Assembly: GCF_013450295.1 (NCBI RefSeq)
Contig: NZ_SKBR01000004.1
Span: forward strand, 671,501-735,500
From: Streptomyces sp. AJS327
GTDB lineage: Bacteria > Actinomycetota > Actinomycetes > Streptomycetales > Streptomycetaceae
Length of the DNA stretch: 64,000 bases
Reading direction: 5' to 3'
The notes beneath the pieces are model-generated. The model had not been told where the DNA came from, made no database searches, and saw nothing but the letters and a program-made list of their open reading frames with translations. The position numbers and the translations under genes were made by a program. This document shows positions 24,246 to 32,793 of the stretch, in pieces. How positions within the stretch are numbered: position 1 is the stretch's first letter; each line of letters opens with the position of its first letter.

Positions 24246-27155
24246 CTAGCCCTTCGCGTCCGGCTTCTCCGGCCCGCCGGGGTCTCCCTTGCCGTCAAGC
24301 CAGGGACTTCCGCCAGCCCCGGGGGCCCCGGGGGTGCCGGGCGCCCACGGACCGCCGGGCTGCGCCCCGGGGTCGACCGCTGGCAACGCGCCGGTCTGGC
24401 CCGCCTGTTGGGCGGGCGCCCAGCCCGTCTGACCGGGAGCCGCGCCCTCCCCGTAGCCGTGCCCTCCGTAACCGGCCTGGCCACCGGGGCCGTACGCGCC
24501 GTATCCAGCCATCGCGGAGGGGTCGGCGCCGTACGGGGCGTAGCCGCCCGGGACCTGGTTCGCCCCACCCGGGCGCTCGCCGCGCATCAGACTGGCGACG
24601 AACGGCACCAGCAGCGTCGCGCCCATCGTCCACAGCAGGCCGAACAGCAGCAGCTCGGCGGTGTCCACCGAGCCCTCGACGCTGAGCGTCAGGGTGTCCC
24701 GATCGCCACTCGGGCCGCCCTCCGGCCCCTCCGCCAGGCCGCCGTCGCCGCTGCCGCCGCTGGAGCTGAATCCGCCGTCCGAACCGCCGTCGGATCCGCC
24801 GCTGGAGCTGAAGCCGCCGTCGGAGCCACCGTCCGAACCGCTGGAGCTGAAGCCGCCGTCGGAGCCACCGTCCGAACCGCTGGAGCTGAATCCGCCGTCG
24901 GAGCCACCGTCCGATCCTCCGGAGCTGAATCCGCCGTCGCTGCCGCCGGAGGTCAGACCGCCGTCCGAACTCGCCCCCTCGTCCGGCGTGGGGGTGTCGG
25001 AGTCCGGAGTCTGGCTGGACGAGCCCTCCGTGACCTGGAGTTCGGCACGGCCGTCGCCGACCGCCCCACCCAGCAGCACCGCGCCCAGGAACAGGCCCCC
25101 GGCCAGCAGCGGGAGGCCGCGCCCCGGCAGCCGCCGGGCGGCCAGCACCCCGAGCACCAGGGCACAGAGCAGACCGCCCGCCACCGCTCCCGCGATGGCC
25201 AGATCGCCGTGTTCGCCCACGGCGTCGCCCAGTTCGGAGAGCCCGAACGACGCGGACTCCGAGTAGGTCCTGGTACCAGCGGCGGTCGAGGAGCCGTCGC
25301 TCTCGCCCCGCACCGCGGCGCCCCACGCGATACTCAGCCCGTGGATGCCGAGGTTCGGCAGGATCACGAGCGGCAGCGTCACGAGCCAGACGTCCAGGTC
25401 GTCCCGCCAGTACACGAGCAGCGCGACGTAGGTGACGACGGACGCGATGGCCAGGACGATCACCAGGGCCAGCAGCGTCGTCCGAACCGTCGCGACCAGG
25501 AGCCGGAGCGCGTCGCGGGTGGACAGCCACCACTCGACCTGCGGGCGGGTCAGTACCACCAGGGTCGTCACGGCGGCGAGGAGCAGGGCGCCCAGCATCG
25601 CCATCGGCGGCGCGTTGGACAGCTCGACGTCCTGTACCTCCGGCCGTGCCAGCAGCGACAGCAGCAGCACACCAGCTGCTGACAGCAGGGAGACGCGCAC
25701 GGCGTGCTCGACACCGGCGGTGTTGTGCGCCCGCTGGGTCTCCAGCCCACGCCGGATCAGCCGGGAGCCGATCCACAGTGTGAGGACGAACAGCACGGTG
25801 CTGCTCAGGGGGAGCAGCCCCAGCGTCATCGTGCTGTCGCTCTCCGACGGCGCGCCGATGCTGAAGAACGCGTCGGCCCACTCGGCGCGGCCCGTCAACT
25901 CGACGGATCCGCCGACTCCTTGGAGCAGCAGCGCCAGCGCGTACCGGAGCCGGGTGCCGTAGCCGATGTCGGCTTCGTCGAACGCCTCGTCCGAGGGGAT
26001 CGCCAGCCCGGCGGCGGCCGCCAGCAGGATCAGCACCGCCGGGACCGCCGCCTTGGCGGAGCCGCCCCAGTCGCCGGTGAACGTGCGGACCAGGAACTGG
26101 CCCAACGCCGAGGGTGGCGCCGGAGGTTGGGGGAGGCCCCCGGGGTGTGGCTGGGCGGCCGGTCCGCCCACGGCCGGGTAACCCGCCGCGGGGTAGCCGC
26201 CCGTCGGGTACCCGGCGGGCGCACCGGCCGCCGGGTACGCACCGGTGCCGGGGTGGGGCTGGCCGGGCTGCGGGGCGGCGCCGGGCGCCGCCCCCTGCGG
26301 GTAGCTCGGGGATTGGGGGGACTGTGGGGACTGGGGGTACTGCGAGTACTGGGCCTGCTGCGGTACGGGGGGCGTCTGCCCGGCCGGAGGCTGCCCGGCG
26401 TGCGGCGGCTGCTGACCGGGGACCGCCCCGGCGGTTCCCGGGACCGCCCCGGAGGCGGCGGCTTCGGCATCGGCCGTTCCGGGGGCGGGCGTTGCGGCGT
26501 CCCCGGCCGGGGACGCGGCGGCGGGCTGCCCCGCCTGCCCCTCTCCCCCCGACTGTCCCGTCCGCGGCGACGGGGCGGCCGACCGCGAGGCCGGTGCCGA
26601 TTGCGCGTCGGGCGCGGCCGTGGTGGGCTCCGCCGGTCGCGCGTCCGGTGTGGAGGCCGCGGGCTCCGCCGTCTGCTGGTGCGGCAACCGGGTTGTCGCC
26701 GTGGATGGTTGGGGCTCCGGGGTGGACGGCCCGCGCACCGTCTCGTCCTCGGGCGCCGCGCCGGAGGACGACCCACCGGAGGTACCGGAGTTGGACGGCG
26801 AGCCGGAGTCCGTGGCGGAGCCGGAGCCGGGTTCGGAGGGGGTGCCGCTGTCGGACGCGGAGGGCGAACCGGCGTCGGAGACGAGGGGTTCGGAGGTGAC
26901 GCCAGCGGCGGAGCCACGGATCCGGGTCGTCGCGCCGCTCTCCAGACCGGCCGCGGGTGTCTCCGTGTCGCCCGTGGACGCCTCGCTCCGGTCGGTGGAC
27001 TCGCCCTCGCCGGACGCCGGTTCCGGGGCGGGAGCCGATCTGAACCCGTCTGGGGTTCCGCTACCGGACGGGTTCAGATCGGCCCCGCAGTCCGGGCAGT
27101 GGCGGTCCGACGGTGTGGCGGCTGTGGCGCCGCAACTCGGACAGGTGGCCGACAT
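24246..27155 (-). CDS. Zinc-ribbon multi-pass membrane protein with long disordered regions
   Basis: A 969-residue protein. Residues 5-24 are a zinc ribbon (CPSC...CPDCG, Cys5, 8, 20 and 23). Residues ~25-350 are low complexity, first Ser/Thr/Glu/Gly-rich, then Pro/Gln/Gly/Tyr-rich with GYPTGGYPAAGYPAVGG repeats. Residues ~360-690 hold about nine to ten hydrophobic helices (AVPAVLILLAAAAGLAIP, TVLFVLTLWIGSRLI, LLVATVRTTLLALVIVLAIASVV and others), resembling the streptophobe-type membrane proteins of Streptomyces. A Gly/Ser/Asp repeat domain (residues ~735-800), another helix, and a Gly/Pro/Tyr-rich tail follow. GGAG lies about 10 bases before the ATG. Function unknown. Confidence 0.8.
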   Translation of the reverse strand: MSATCPSCGATAATPSDRHCPDCGADLNPSGSGTPDGFRSAPAPEPASGEGESTDRSEASTGDTETPAAGLESGATTRIRGSAAGVTSEPLVSDAGSPSASDSGTPSEPGSGSATDSGSPSNSGTSGGSSSGAAPEDETVRGPSTPEPQPSTATTRLPHQQTAEPAASTPDARPAEPTTAAPDAQSAPASRSAAPSPRTGQSGGEGQAGQPAAASPAGDAATPAPGTADAEAAASGAVPGTAGAVPGQQPPHAGQPPAGQTPPVPQQAQYSQYPQSPQSPQSPSYPQGAAPGAAPQPGQPHPGTGAYPAAGAPAGYPTGGYPAAGYPAVGGPAAQPHPGGLPQPPAPPSALGQFLVRTFTGDWGGSAKAAVPAVLILLAAAAGLAIPSDEAFDEADIGYGTRLRYALALLLQGVGGSVELTGRAEWADAFFSIGAPSESDSTMTLGLLPLSSTVLFVLTLWIGSRLIRRGLETQRAHNTAGVEHAVRVSLLSAAGVLLLSLLARPEVQDVELSNAPPMAMLGALLLAAVTTLVVLTRPQVEWWLSTRDALRLLVATVRTTLLALVIVLAIASVVTYVALLVYWRDDLDVWLVTLPLVILPNLGIHGLSIAWGAAVRGESDGSSTAAGTRTYSESASFGLSELGDAVGEHGDLAIAGAVAGGLLCALVLGVLAARRLPGRGLPLLAGGLFLGAVLLGGAVGDGRAELQVTEGSSSQTPDSDTPTPDEGASSDGGLTSGGSDGGFSSGGSDGGSDGGFSSSGSDGGSDGGFSSSGSDGGSDGGFSSSGGSDGGSDGGFSSSGGSGDGGLAEGPEGGPSGDRDTLTLSVEGSVDTAELLLFGLLWTMGATLLVPFVASLMRGERPGGANQVPGGYAPYGADPSAMAGYGAYGPGGQAGYGGHGYGEGAAPGQTGWAPAQQAGQTGALPAVDPGAQPGGPWAPGTPGAPGAGGSPWLDGKGDPGGPEKPDAKG
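24760..24945 (-). repeat. Tandem 39-42-base coding repeat (GGFSSSGSDGGSD units)
   Basis: Five units, each starting CTGGAGCTGAA on the plus strand (at about 24760, 24802, 24841, 24880 and a partial one at 24920), encode a 13-14-residue Gly/Ser/Asp repeat in the zinc-ribbon membrane protein. Units differ at a few positions only, so the copy number may vary between strains. Confidence 0.85.
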
Positions 27156-27564
27156 CGGCTCACTCCAAGAAACGGAGGTCCGGGAGCTCCGTTCGCGTTC
27201 GCACGGTGGGAAGGTGTGGCGCCGGAGGCGTGGGCGCTCGCGCGCGAGAGGCCCGACGGTTCGTTCTCACCAACGCCGGACTGAATCGGGTGTGTTGACC
27301 CGGAACCGACACCCCCTACTCAGCTGGGCCACCCTAGCGCAGGGATCCGGCCGTTCACGGGTCGTTCCCAACCTCCCCGGCGCCCCTCCACCCTGACCCG
27401 CGCCGCCGTCTCCCACCGGCTCTCCGCATCGCCCAACTCCCCTCCGTGGACCGGCCGGAGCCCATGTGCCGTACCGCTGATGGCGCTTGGCGCGGGCGTC
27501 CGGGAGTGCGGGAAGGGCCGGGCGGGCGCGGATGCCGGAGGGAGGCGGTGCGCGGGGTGACCGC
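27156..27564. other. 409-base intergenic region upstream of the zinc-ribbon membrane gene
   Basis: No gene is supported. On the minus strand TAGGGT (27336-27331) with GTGAAC 16 bases before it (27358-27353) could be a weak promoter with a ~175-base leader. Any frames through this stretch have poor codon use and no ribosome sites. Confidence 0.5.
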
Positions 27565-28029
27565 TCAGGCCACGGCGCGGATGGAACGCCCCGCCCAGGC
27601 CGGGGGCTCCTTCTCGACCAGTTCGCGGAACCGATCGCGCACCTCGTCCGGGAAGGGGGCGGAGCCGCCCGCGCCCTGGTCCACGTGGACGCCGAGCAAC
27701 TCCGTGGTGGCGACCGGGTCGCCGTCCACCTCACCCACGTACATCTCGTGCGTGAACCGGAGTTTCTTCGAGTCGACGCCCAACACCCGTGTACGCACGG
27801 TCAGTTCGGCTCCCTCCTCCACCTCGCGGAGGTACCGGACATGCGCTTCGACGGTATAGAGGGAGCATCCGGTGCGCTCGCGGTAGCCGGAGCCCAGTCC
27901 GGTCTCCGCCATCATCATGTCGGTGGCGTGCCCGAAGACGAGAACGTAGAACGCCTCGCTCATGTGGCCGTTGTAGTCGATCCATTCCGGCCGGACGGTC
28001 TGCTGGAAGTCGGGGAGCCGGTCGCTCAC
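27565..28029 (-). CDS. Hotdog thioesterase of the carnitine catabolic operon (betainyl-CoA thioesterase type)
   Basis: A 154-residue 4HBT-fold thioesterase with WIDYNGHMSEAFYVLVFGHATDMMM, the family's Asp and the helix beginning at the N-terminal active site, and VRYLREVEEGAELTVRTRVLGVDSKKLRF. Its start is GTG at 28029, overlapping the stop of the upstream dehydrogenase as GTGA, so the two are translationally coupled. In Pseudomonas the equivalent gene cdhB follows carnitine dehydrogenase and hydrolyses betainyl-CoA to glycine betaine. The assignment here is by family and gene order. Confidence 0.85.
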   Translation of the reverse strand: MSDRLPDFQQTVRPEWIDYNGHMSEAFYVLVFGHATDMMMAETGLGSGYRERTGCSLYTVEAHVRYLREVEEGAELTVRTRVLGVDSKKLRFTHEMYVGEVDGDPVATTELLGVHVDQGAGGSAPFPDEVRDRFRELVEKEPPAWAGRSIRAVA

Positions 28030-29162
28030 GGGGCACCTCGCTCGTTCTCTCGCTGCTGCTCTGGCTGCTTCGGCCGCTGGGCTCGATCCGACTGTCGCGC
28101 CCGCTGTTGCGGCAGTCGTCCGGTGGCGCGCAGCACGTCGATGACGCCCTGGTCGCGCTCGGCGACGAGATCCGCGATCGTACGTTCTCCGGCCGCCTCG
28201 TCGCAGCCCTCGACCATGGCAGTACGAAGCGCCTCGTCCAACTCCGGTGCCTCCAGGCGGGTCCAGGGCGACTTCAGCGAGGGTCCGAAGTGGTCGAGCA
28301 TGTGGCCCATGCCCCCCTCGCCCCCGGCCAGCGCGAACGTCAGGCAGGGACCCATGAACGCCCAGCGCAGCCCGGGGCCTTCGGTGATCGAGTCGTCGAT
28401 CTCCCGCACGGTCGCCTCACCGTTGGCGACCATGTGCAGCGCCTCCCGCCACAGCGCCTCCTGAAGACGGTTGGCGATGAAGCCCGGCAGCTCGCGGTCC
28501 ATCGTGATGACGGACTTCCCGGCCACCTCGTAGAACCGGGACGCCCAGGTGACGGCCGCCGGGTCGGTCAGCTCGCCGCCCACCACCTCGACCAGCGGGA
28601 TGAGGTAGGGAGGGTTGAACGGGTGCCCCACCAGGAGCCGTTCGGGGGTGGCCGCCTCGGTCTGCATGTCGGTCATCGGATAGCCCGAGGTGGACGAGGC
28701 GATGACGACACCGGCGGGGGTCGCCGCGTCCAGCTCGGCCAGCAGCGAGCGCTTGAGGTCCAGCTTCTCCGGCGCGCTCTCCTGCACGAACTGCGCCTCG
28801 GCGACGGCCTCCTGGAGCGTGGCGGTGACGGACAGCCGGTCGGTGGAGGCACCCTCCGCCAGCCCGAGCTGTTCCAGCGCGGGCCAGGCCGACTCCACCA
28901 GCCGCCGCAGCCTGTCCTCGGCGTCCGGCGCCGGGTCCCAGGCGGTGACGTCGTAGCCGCGCGCCAGGTAGTGGGCGACCCAGCCACCACCGATGACCCC
29001 GGCCCCCACACATGCGACCCGCCGCACCTCCTCGGGCGAACAGGGCGGTGCCACCGTGGAGTTCGGGGACGGGTCGGCGGACGGGGGCGGGGTGACCGCG
29101 GAGGCCGGTTCCATCGACGACGGTTCGGACGAACCGGTGGGTGTCGTGGGGGAGTTGGTCAT
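28026..29162 (-). CDS. L-carnitine dehydrogenase (3-hydroxyacyl-CoA dehydrogenase family)
   Basis: A 378-residue NAD-dependent dehydrogenase from ATG 29162 (GGAGG upstream). The Rossmann motif is VACVGAGVIGGGWVAHYLARGYDVTAWDP; then come FVQESAPEKLDLK, IASSTSGYPMTDM, RLLVGHPFNPPYLIPLVEVVGG (catalytic His of the family) and ELPGFIANRLQEALWREALHMV. The GPGLRWAFMGPCLTFALAGG segment matches bacterial carnitine dehydrogenases, which oxidise L-carnitine to 3-dehydrocarnitine. The first ~40 residues are a Ser/Thr/Pro-rich extension and the last ~25 are Gln/Arg-rich. It lies between the cleavage enzyme and the thioesterase genes. Confidence 0.88.
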   Translation of the reverse strand: MTNSPTTPTGSSEPSSMEPASAVTPPPSADPSPNSTVAPPCSPEEVRRVACVGAGVIGGGWVAHYLARGYDVTAWDPAPDAEDRLRRLVESAWPALEQLGLAEGASTDRLSVTATLQEAVAEAQFVQESAPEKLDLKRSLLAELDAATPAGVVIASSTSGYPMTDMQTEAATPERLLVGHPFNPPYLIPLVEVVGGELTDPAAVTWASRFYEVAGKSVITMDRELPGFIANRLQEALWREALHMVANGEATVREIDDSITEGPGLRWAFMGPCLTFALAGGEGGMGHMLDHFGPSLKSPWTRLEAPELDEALRTAMVEGCDEAAGERTIADLVAERDQGVIDVLRATGRLPQQRARQSDRAQRPKQPEQQRENERGAP

Positions 29163-29392
29163 CTCGGTTCGTTCCTCCGGAAACGGTGGGGAGAAGAAGG
29201 AGAGGGGAGTGGGACGGGACGCGCCGCCGTGGGCGCTCCGCGCGCGGAGCACCCCGGACCGGACGTGGACGGGGCGTGGGACGAGCGGGGGAGTGCCATG
29301 GGCCCGCGCGGCGGGCGGGCGGGCCGGGCCCCGCGTCGGGCTGGAGGGACCCAACCCGACGGCCGTGCGACGGAGTTGACGGCCGGTGCGGC

Positions 29393-30286
29393 TCAGCTCC
29401 GGGGGCGGAGGCCGAACCGCTCGCGAGCCTCGTCCGGCGTCGCGACCTTCGCGCCGAGCGTCTCGGTGAGGAGCACCGCGCGCTCCACCAGCTGGGCGTT
29501 GGTCGCCTTGACGCCCCGGCTGAGGTACAGGTTGTCCTCCAGACCGACGCGCACGTTGCCACCGAGCAGGATCGACTGCGCCACCCACGGCATCTGGGTG
29601 CGGCCCAGCGCGAAGCTGGCCCACTGAGCGCCCTCCGGCAGCATGTTGACCATCGCCTGGAGCACGCCCGGGTCGGCCGGGGCGCCCCACGGGATGCCCA
29701 TGCAGAGCTGGAACAGCGTCGGGTTGTCGAGCAGGCCCTCCGCCAGCAACTGCTTGGCGAACCACAGCTGTCCGGTGTCGAAGATCTCCAACTCCGGCCG
29801 CACACCGAGTTCCTGGACCCGCTTGGCGCCCTCGCGCAACATGTCCGGTGTGGAGACGTAGAGGTTCGAGCCGTCACCGAAGTTCAGCGAACCGCAGTCC
29901 AGCGTGCAGATGTCCGGCAGCAGTTCCTCGACGTGCGGCAGCCGCTCCAGGCCGGAGACCAGGTCGGTGCCGGGCAGGTGCTCCAGCGGACGCTGGGGGT
30001 CGATCACCAGGTCGCCGCCCATCCCGGCGGTGAGGTTGATGACCACGTCGGTTCCGGTGTCCCTGATCCGGGCCACGGTCTCGGCGTACAGCTTCGGGTC
30101 CCGGGAGGGCGCACCGGTCTCCGGGTCCCGCACGTGGATGTGGACGACGGCGGCGCCCGCCTCGGCCGCCTCCACGGCGGAGGTGGCGATCTGCTCCGGC
30201 GTGACCGGCACGTGCGGGCTGCGGCCCACGGTGTCTCCGGCGCCGGTGAGCGCACAGGTGATGACGACGTTCTCGTTGGGGGACAC
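29393..30286 (-). CDS. Beta-keto acid cleavage enzyme (dehydrocarnitine cleavage)
   Basis: A 297-residue BKACE-family protein (DUF849, 3-keto-5-aminohexanoate cleavage type): NVVITCALTGAGDT, VHIHVRDPETGAPSRDP with the two zinc His residues, VINLTAGMGGD, and VRVGLEDNLYLSRG with the catalytic Arg/Glu region. The GTG start at 30286 has GGAGGAG upstream. The family condenses a beta-keto acid with acetyl-CoA. Next to carnitine dehydrogenase the substrate should be 3-dehydrocarnitine, giving acetoacetate and betainyl-CoA, the step done by CdhC in Pseudomonas. A 230-base gap separates it from the dehydrogenase. Confidence 0.88.
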   Translation of the reverse strand: MSPNENVVITCALTGAGDTVGRSPHVPVTPEQIATSAVEAAEAGAAVVHIHVRDPETGAPSRDPKLYAETVARIRDTGTDVVINLTAGMGGDLVIDPQRPLEHLPGTDLVSGLERLPHVEELLPDICTLDCGSLNFGDGSNLYVSTPDMLREGAKRVQELGVRPELEIFDTGQLWFAKQLLAEGLLDNPTLFQLCMGIPWGAPADPGVLQAMVNMLPEGAQWASFALGRTQMPWVAQSILLGGNVRVGLEDNLYLSRGVKATNAQLVERAVLLTETLGAKVATPDEARERFGLRPRS

Positions 30287-30309
30287 GGTTCTCCTCCGAA
30301 CTCGTTGAC

Positions 30310-30341
30310 GGTGTCGTGACGTTGAGGGTGTCGTGACGTTG
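30310..30341. repeat. Direct repeat upstream of the cleavage-enzyme gene
   Basis: GGTGTCGTGACGTTG occurs twice, at 30310-30324 and 30327-30341 (period 17), 24 to 55 bases before the GTG start. It could be a regulator site or a chance duplication. Confidence 0.5.
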
Positions 30342-30540
30342 GTGGGCCGCTCCCTACGGGCGCCGGCACACCGGGGACGCACGTGACCGCCCGCCCCCGC
30401 CGAGCGGGTGGGGGCGGGGAGTGCGCGGGCAGGCGGGAGGGCCCCGGACGCCGGGGGCGGTGGGCGGGAAGCGGCGTGGGGGACGGGGGTGGGGGTGATG
30501 GGGGGCGGGACGGGTGGGACGAGCCGGGGTGGCCCGGCCG

Positions 30541-31611
30541 TCAGGTGGCTGTTCCGGCAGGGGCGCCCGTCACGCCGCTGTTCCGGGCGGGGCCGGGCGC
30601 GGACGCCGTTTCCGCTGCCGGTCCGTCGGCGTCACGTACGGCCAACTCCGTGTCGACGTGGGCGAGTAGCGCGTCGTACATGTCCTCCGCGCTGGTCCCG
30701 CCGTCCTCGCCGGTGGCCAGCACCTGGGAGGCCAGACCGTCGATCAGGGCGGTCAGCCGCAGGGCGCTGGCCTCCGGATCGACCTCGCGGAAGACGCCCT
30801 GCGCGATGCCGCGCCGCAGCACGTCCGCGACCGTCGTCCGCCACTGGCGGTAGTACTCGACGTGCAGCCTGCCCACGGCGGTCGAACGAGCCGCCTCGGC
30901 CCACAGGTCGAGCCAGACCAGCCACTGCCGCCGCTGCTGCGCGGTGCGCGGCGTCTGGAGGGCGATGAGCTGGCGCAGTTCCTCGGCCGCGCTCTCCGCC
31001 CGCTCGGTGTGGGCGGCGCGCAGCGCGGTGTCCTCGTCCATACACCAGCGCACTGACGCCTCCAACAGCTCCGCGCGGCCCGGGAAGTGGTAGTGGATCG
31101 CCGCCGTGCTCGTCGAGCAGGCGGTGGCGATGTCGGCCACCCGCACGGCGTGGAAACCCCGTTCGGCGATCAGCCGGACGGTCTCGCGCACGATCTGGAG
31201 GGGCCGCCCGCCCTCCGGGCCCGATGGCCGCCCACCCTCGGAACCCGCCACCGGCCGCCCGGCGGTTCCGGTGGCCGCCTCCGAGGTGGTCGTGCCGGGC
31301 GCGCTGGCCCCGGCCCCGACCGACCGCCCCACCGCCGAGGACGGCTCGCCCGCGCCCGGTGCGGGGGACGCCCCGGCACGGGAGCCGAGCAGCCACCCGG
31401 CGTCGACCGCCCCCGCGTCCGCGATCCGGACGAGTTCGGCGGCGGTGAACCGGCGGCTCCCGCCGAGCGAACGGGAGAGCTTCGAGGGGTCCATCACGAT
31501 CCGCCGCGCGAACTCCCGCTGGCTGCACCCGGTCCACTCGATGACCTCGCGGACCCGCTCGGCCACATGTCCCGAGTCGTCCGGCACCCGGACAGCTGTC
31601 TGCTGCTGCAT
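30541..31611 (-). CDS. XRE-TetR fusion regulator, likely controlling the carnitine genes
   Basis: A 356-residue protein from the ATG at 31611. Residues ~12-65 are an XRE-like helix-turn-helix (GCSQREFARRIVMDPSKLSRSLGGSRRF...LVRIADA). After a 60-residue Gly/Ser/Ala-rich linker, residues ~135-185 are a TetR helix-turn-helix (ETVRLIAERGFHAVRVADIATACSTSTAAIHYHFPGRAELLE), followed by a TetR C-terminal ligand domain ending with a Pro/Ala tail. Two DNA-binding domains in one chain are unusual. The gene lies upstream of the carnitine catabolic genes on the same strand, and a 24-base dyad lies upstream of it. The ligand is presumably an intermediate of the pathway. Confidence 0.8.
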   Translation of the reverse strand: MQQQTAVRVPDDSGHVAERVREVIEWTGCSQREFARRIVMDPSKLSRSLGGSRRFTAAELVRIADAGAVDAGWLLGSRAGASPAPGAGEPSSAVGRSVGAGASAPGTTTSEAATGTAGRPVAGSEGGRPSGPEGGRPLQIVRETVRLIAERGFHAVRVADIATACSTSTAAIHYHFPGRAELLEASVRWCMDEDTALRAAHTERAESAAEELRQLIALQTPRTAQQRRQWLVWLDLWAEAARSTAVGRLHVEYYRQWRTTVADVLRRGIAQGVFREVDPEASALRLTALIDGLASQVLATGEDGGTSAEDMYDALLAHVDTELAVRDADGPAAETASAPGPARNSGVTGAPAGTAT

Positions 31612-32201
31612 GCCCACCACCGTAGGACAAGCGTTGAGAAAACCGCAACACCGCATCGTCAGCCCGCTCGCTTGACCTTCATATGTGCAGGTGGGAGCAA
31701 GTGTGGCCAGAGTTTCACAACACTGACTTCCTCATCAGTCAGTGAGCGCGACACCGCGCTCCGTACCCACCCGCACCGGGGGTCGTCAGCCGTGGACGTC
31801 GGCGGACTGGCGCGCGTGCCTCCCTCGCCCCGCGCCCGGGCGGTGCGTTCGCGGGGCGCGGTCCGTGTCCCGACCCGCGTGCCGAACGCGTCGCGTCGTC
31901 GTTGCGTTGTCACGGTCCCGTCAGGGTCGGGGCGGTGTGGGGAACCGGGTGACGGCCGGGTACGTCTCTGCGCGTAACGAGACATTCACGGCCTCGTGTG
32001 TCATCTGTGATCTACCGGGGTCCGCTCCGGACCGGCACGCCGGTTCGGACGTCGGGTCCCCGACCGCCTTCGCGCGAGACGTCGCGAGAAGCTGAACCTC
32101 CCCGCACGGCACGGTGGTTCGGGGCGGTCCGGTGGGGGCGGCTGACCGGGGGCGCAACGGATGGCCAGCTGCCGGGCCGCACGGCCCGGAAAGGGGGAGC
32201 T
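31612..32201. other. 590-base divergent intergenic region
   Basis: It separates the XRE-TetR gene from the type VII secretion genes. It holds the dyad at 31721-31744. The remainder up to the GTG at 32202 has no convincing gene. The start of the secretion operon probably lies in the last 200 bases, but no clean -10/-35 pair is seen. Confidence 0.6.
31721..31744. promoter_or_regulatory. 24-base dyad, operator candidate of the XRE-TetR regulator
   Basis: CACTGACT (31721-31728) and AGTCAGTG (31737-31744) are perfect reverse complements around eight bases. The dyad lies 110 bases upstream of the regulator start, in an AT-richer patch, the normal place for an autoregulatory TetR site. Confidence 0.55.
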
Positions 32202-32534
32202 GTGAAGTTCGACATGGGAAGTTCGACGTTGGGCACCCTGGGCAAGGACACCGGTGCCGCCTCGGACGATCTGGGGACGTTGATCTCGCTGCTGGTGCAG
32301 GCGGCCGCGCCGCTGGAGGGCAAGTTCAACGGAGCGGGAAAGGTGGCGTTCGACGAGTTCAAGCGGAACTCGGACGACATCGCACGGTCGTTGAACGGTG
32401 CGCTCTCCTCGATCCTGGGCGGCCAGTCGGGTATGGACCTGGCGTTCGGCTCGGGTGACGAGGAGAAGGGCGAGAACGCCCGGCAGGCGCTGGGCGCGGC
32501 GAACTTCGACGGAGCCCGGTTCTCCGGACGCTGA
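32202..32534 (+). CDS. WXG100-like protein, first of the type VII secretion locus
   Basis: A 110-residue helical protein starting with GTG 32202 behind GGGGGAG. Residues ~18-75 form two helices with a turn (APLEGKFNGAGKVAFDEFKRN) where classical WXG100 proteins have WxG; Trp is missing. The tail is acidic and Gly-rich. Position at the head of the EccC/EccD locus and size (about 100 aa) support a secreted ESX substrate. The first visible gene of the operon. Confidence 0.65.
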   Translation: MKFDMGSSTLGTLGKDTGAASDDLGTLISLLVQAAAPLEGKFNGAGKVAFDEFKRNSDDIARSLNGALSSILGGQSGMDLAFGSGDEEKGENARQALGAANFDGARFSGR

Positions 32535-32721
32535 GCCGGACAGCGCCGATCGCGTCCGCCAACACGCCTTTCGCACAGGGCTGTTGGGACGCCTGACGGC
32601 ACACGTCCCGGAAGTCCGGCCGGATACGCCGACGACGTGGACGACGGATACGGCACCAAGGACCCGACGGACCCGACGGGGACACACCAGGGGCGGGCCA
32701 CGTCCCGCTGCCTCATGACGC

Positions 32722-32760
32722 GGGCGCACCGCGGGCTCACGCCCGGCGCGGTGTGCGCCC
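32722..32760 (+). terminator. Intercistronic hairpin before the second WXG100-like gene
   Basis: GGGCGCACCGCG (32722-32733) pairs with CGCGGTGTGCGCCC (32747-32760) with a two-base bulge and 13 bases between. Placed between two small secretion-substrate genes, it may be an attenuator or RNA-stabilising element. No U-tract follows. Confidence 0.5.
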
Positions 32761-32793
32761 GACGACGTTCAACACGACACGGGGGGATCGGAC

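Noticed and set aside
28026..29162. Carnitine dehydrogenase and thioesterase as one fused protein
   Set aside because: Some bacteria have a fusion, but here a TGA ends the dehydrogenase and a GTG overlapping it starts the thioesterase.
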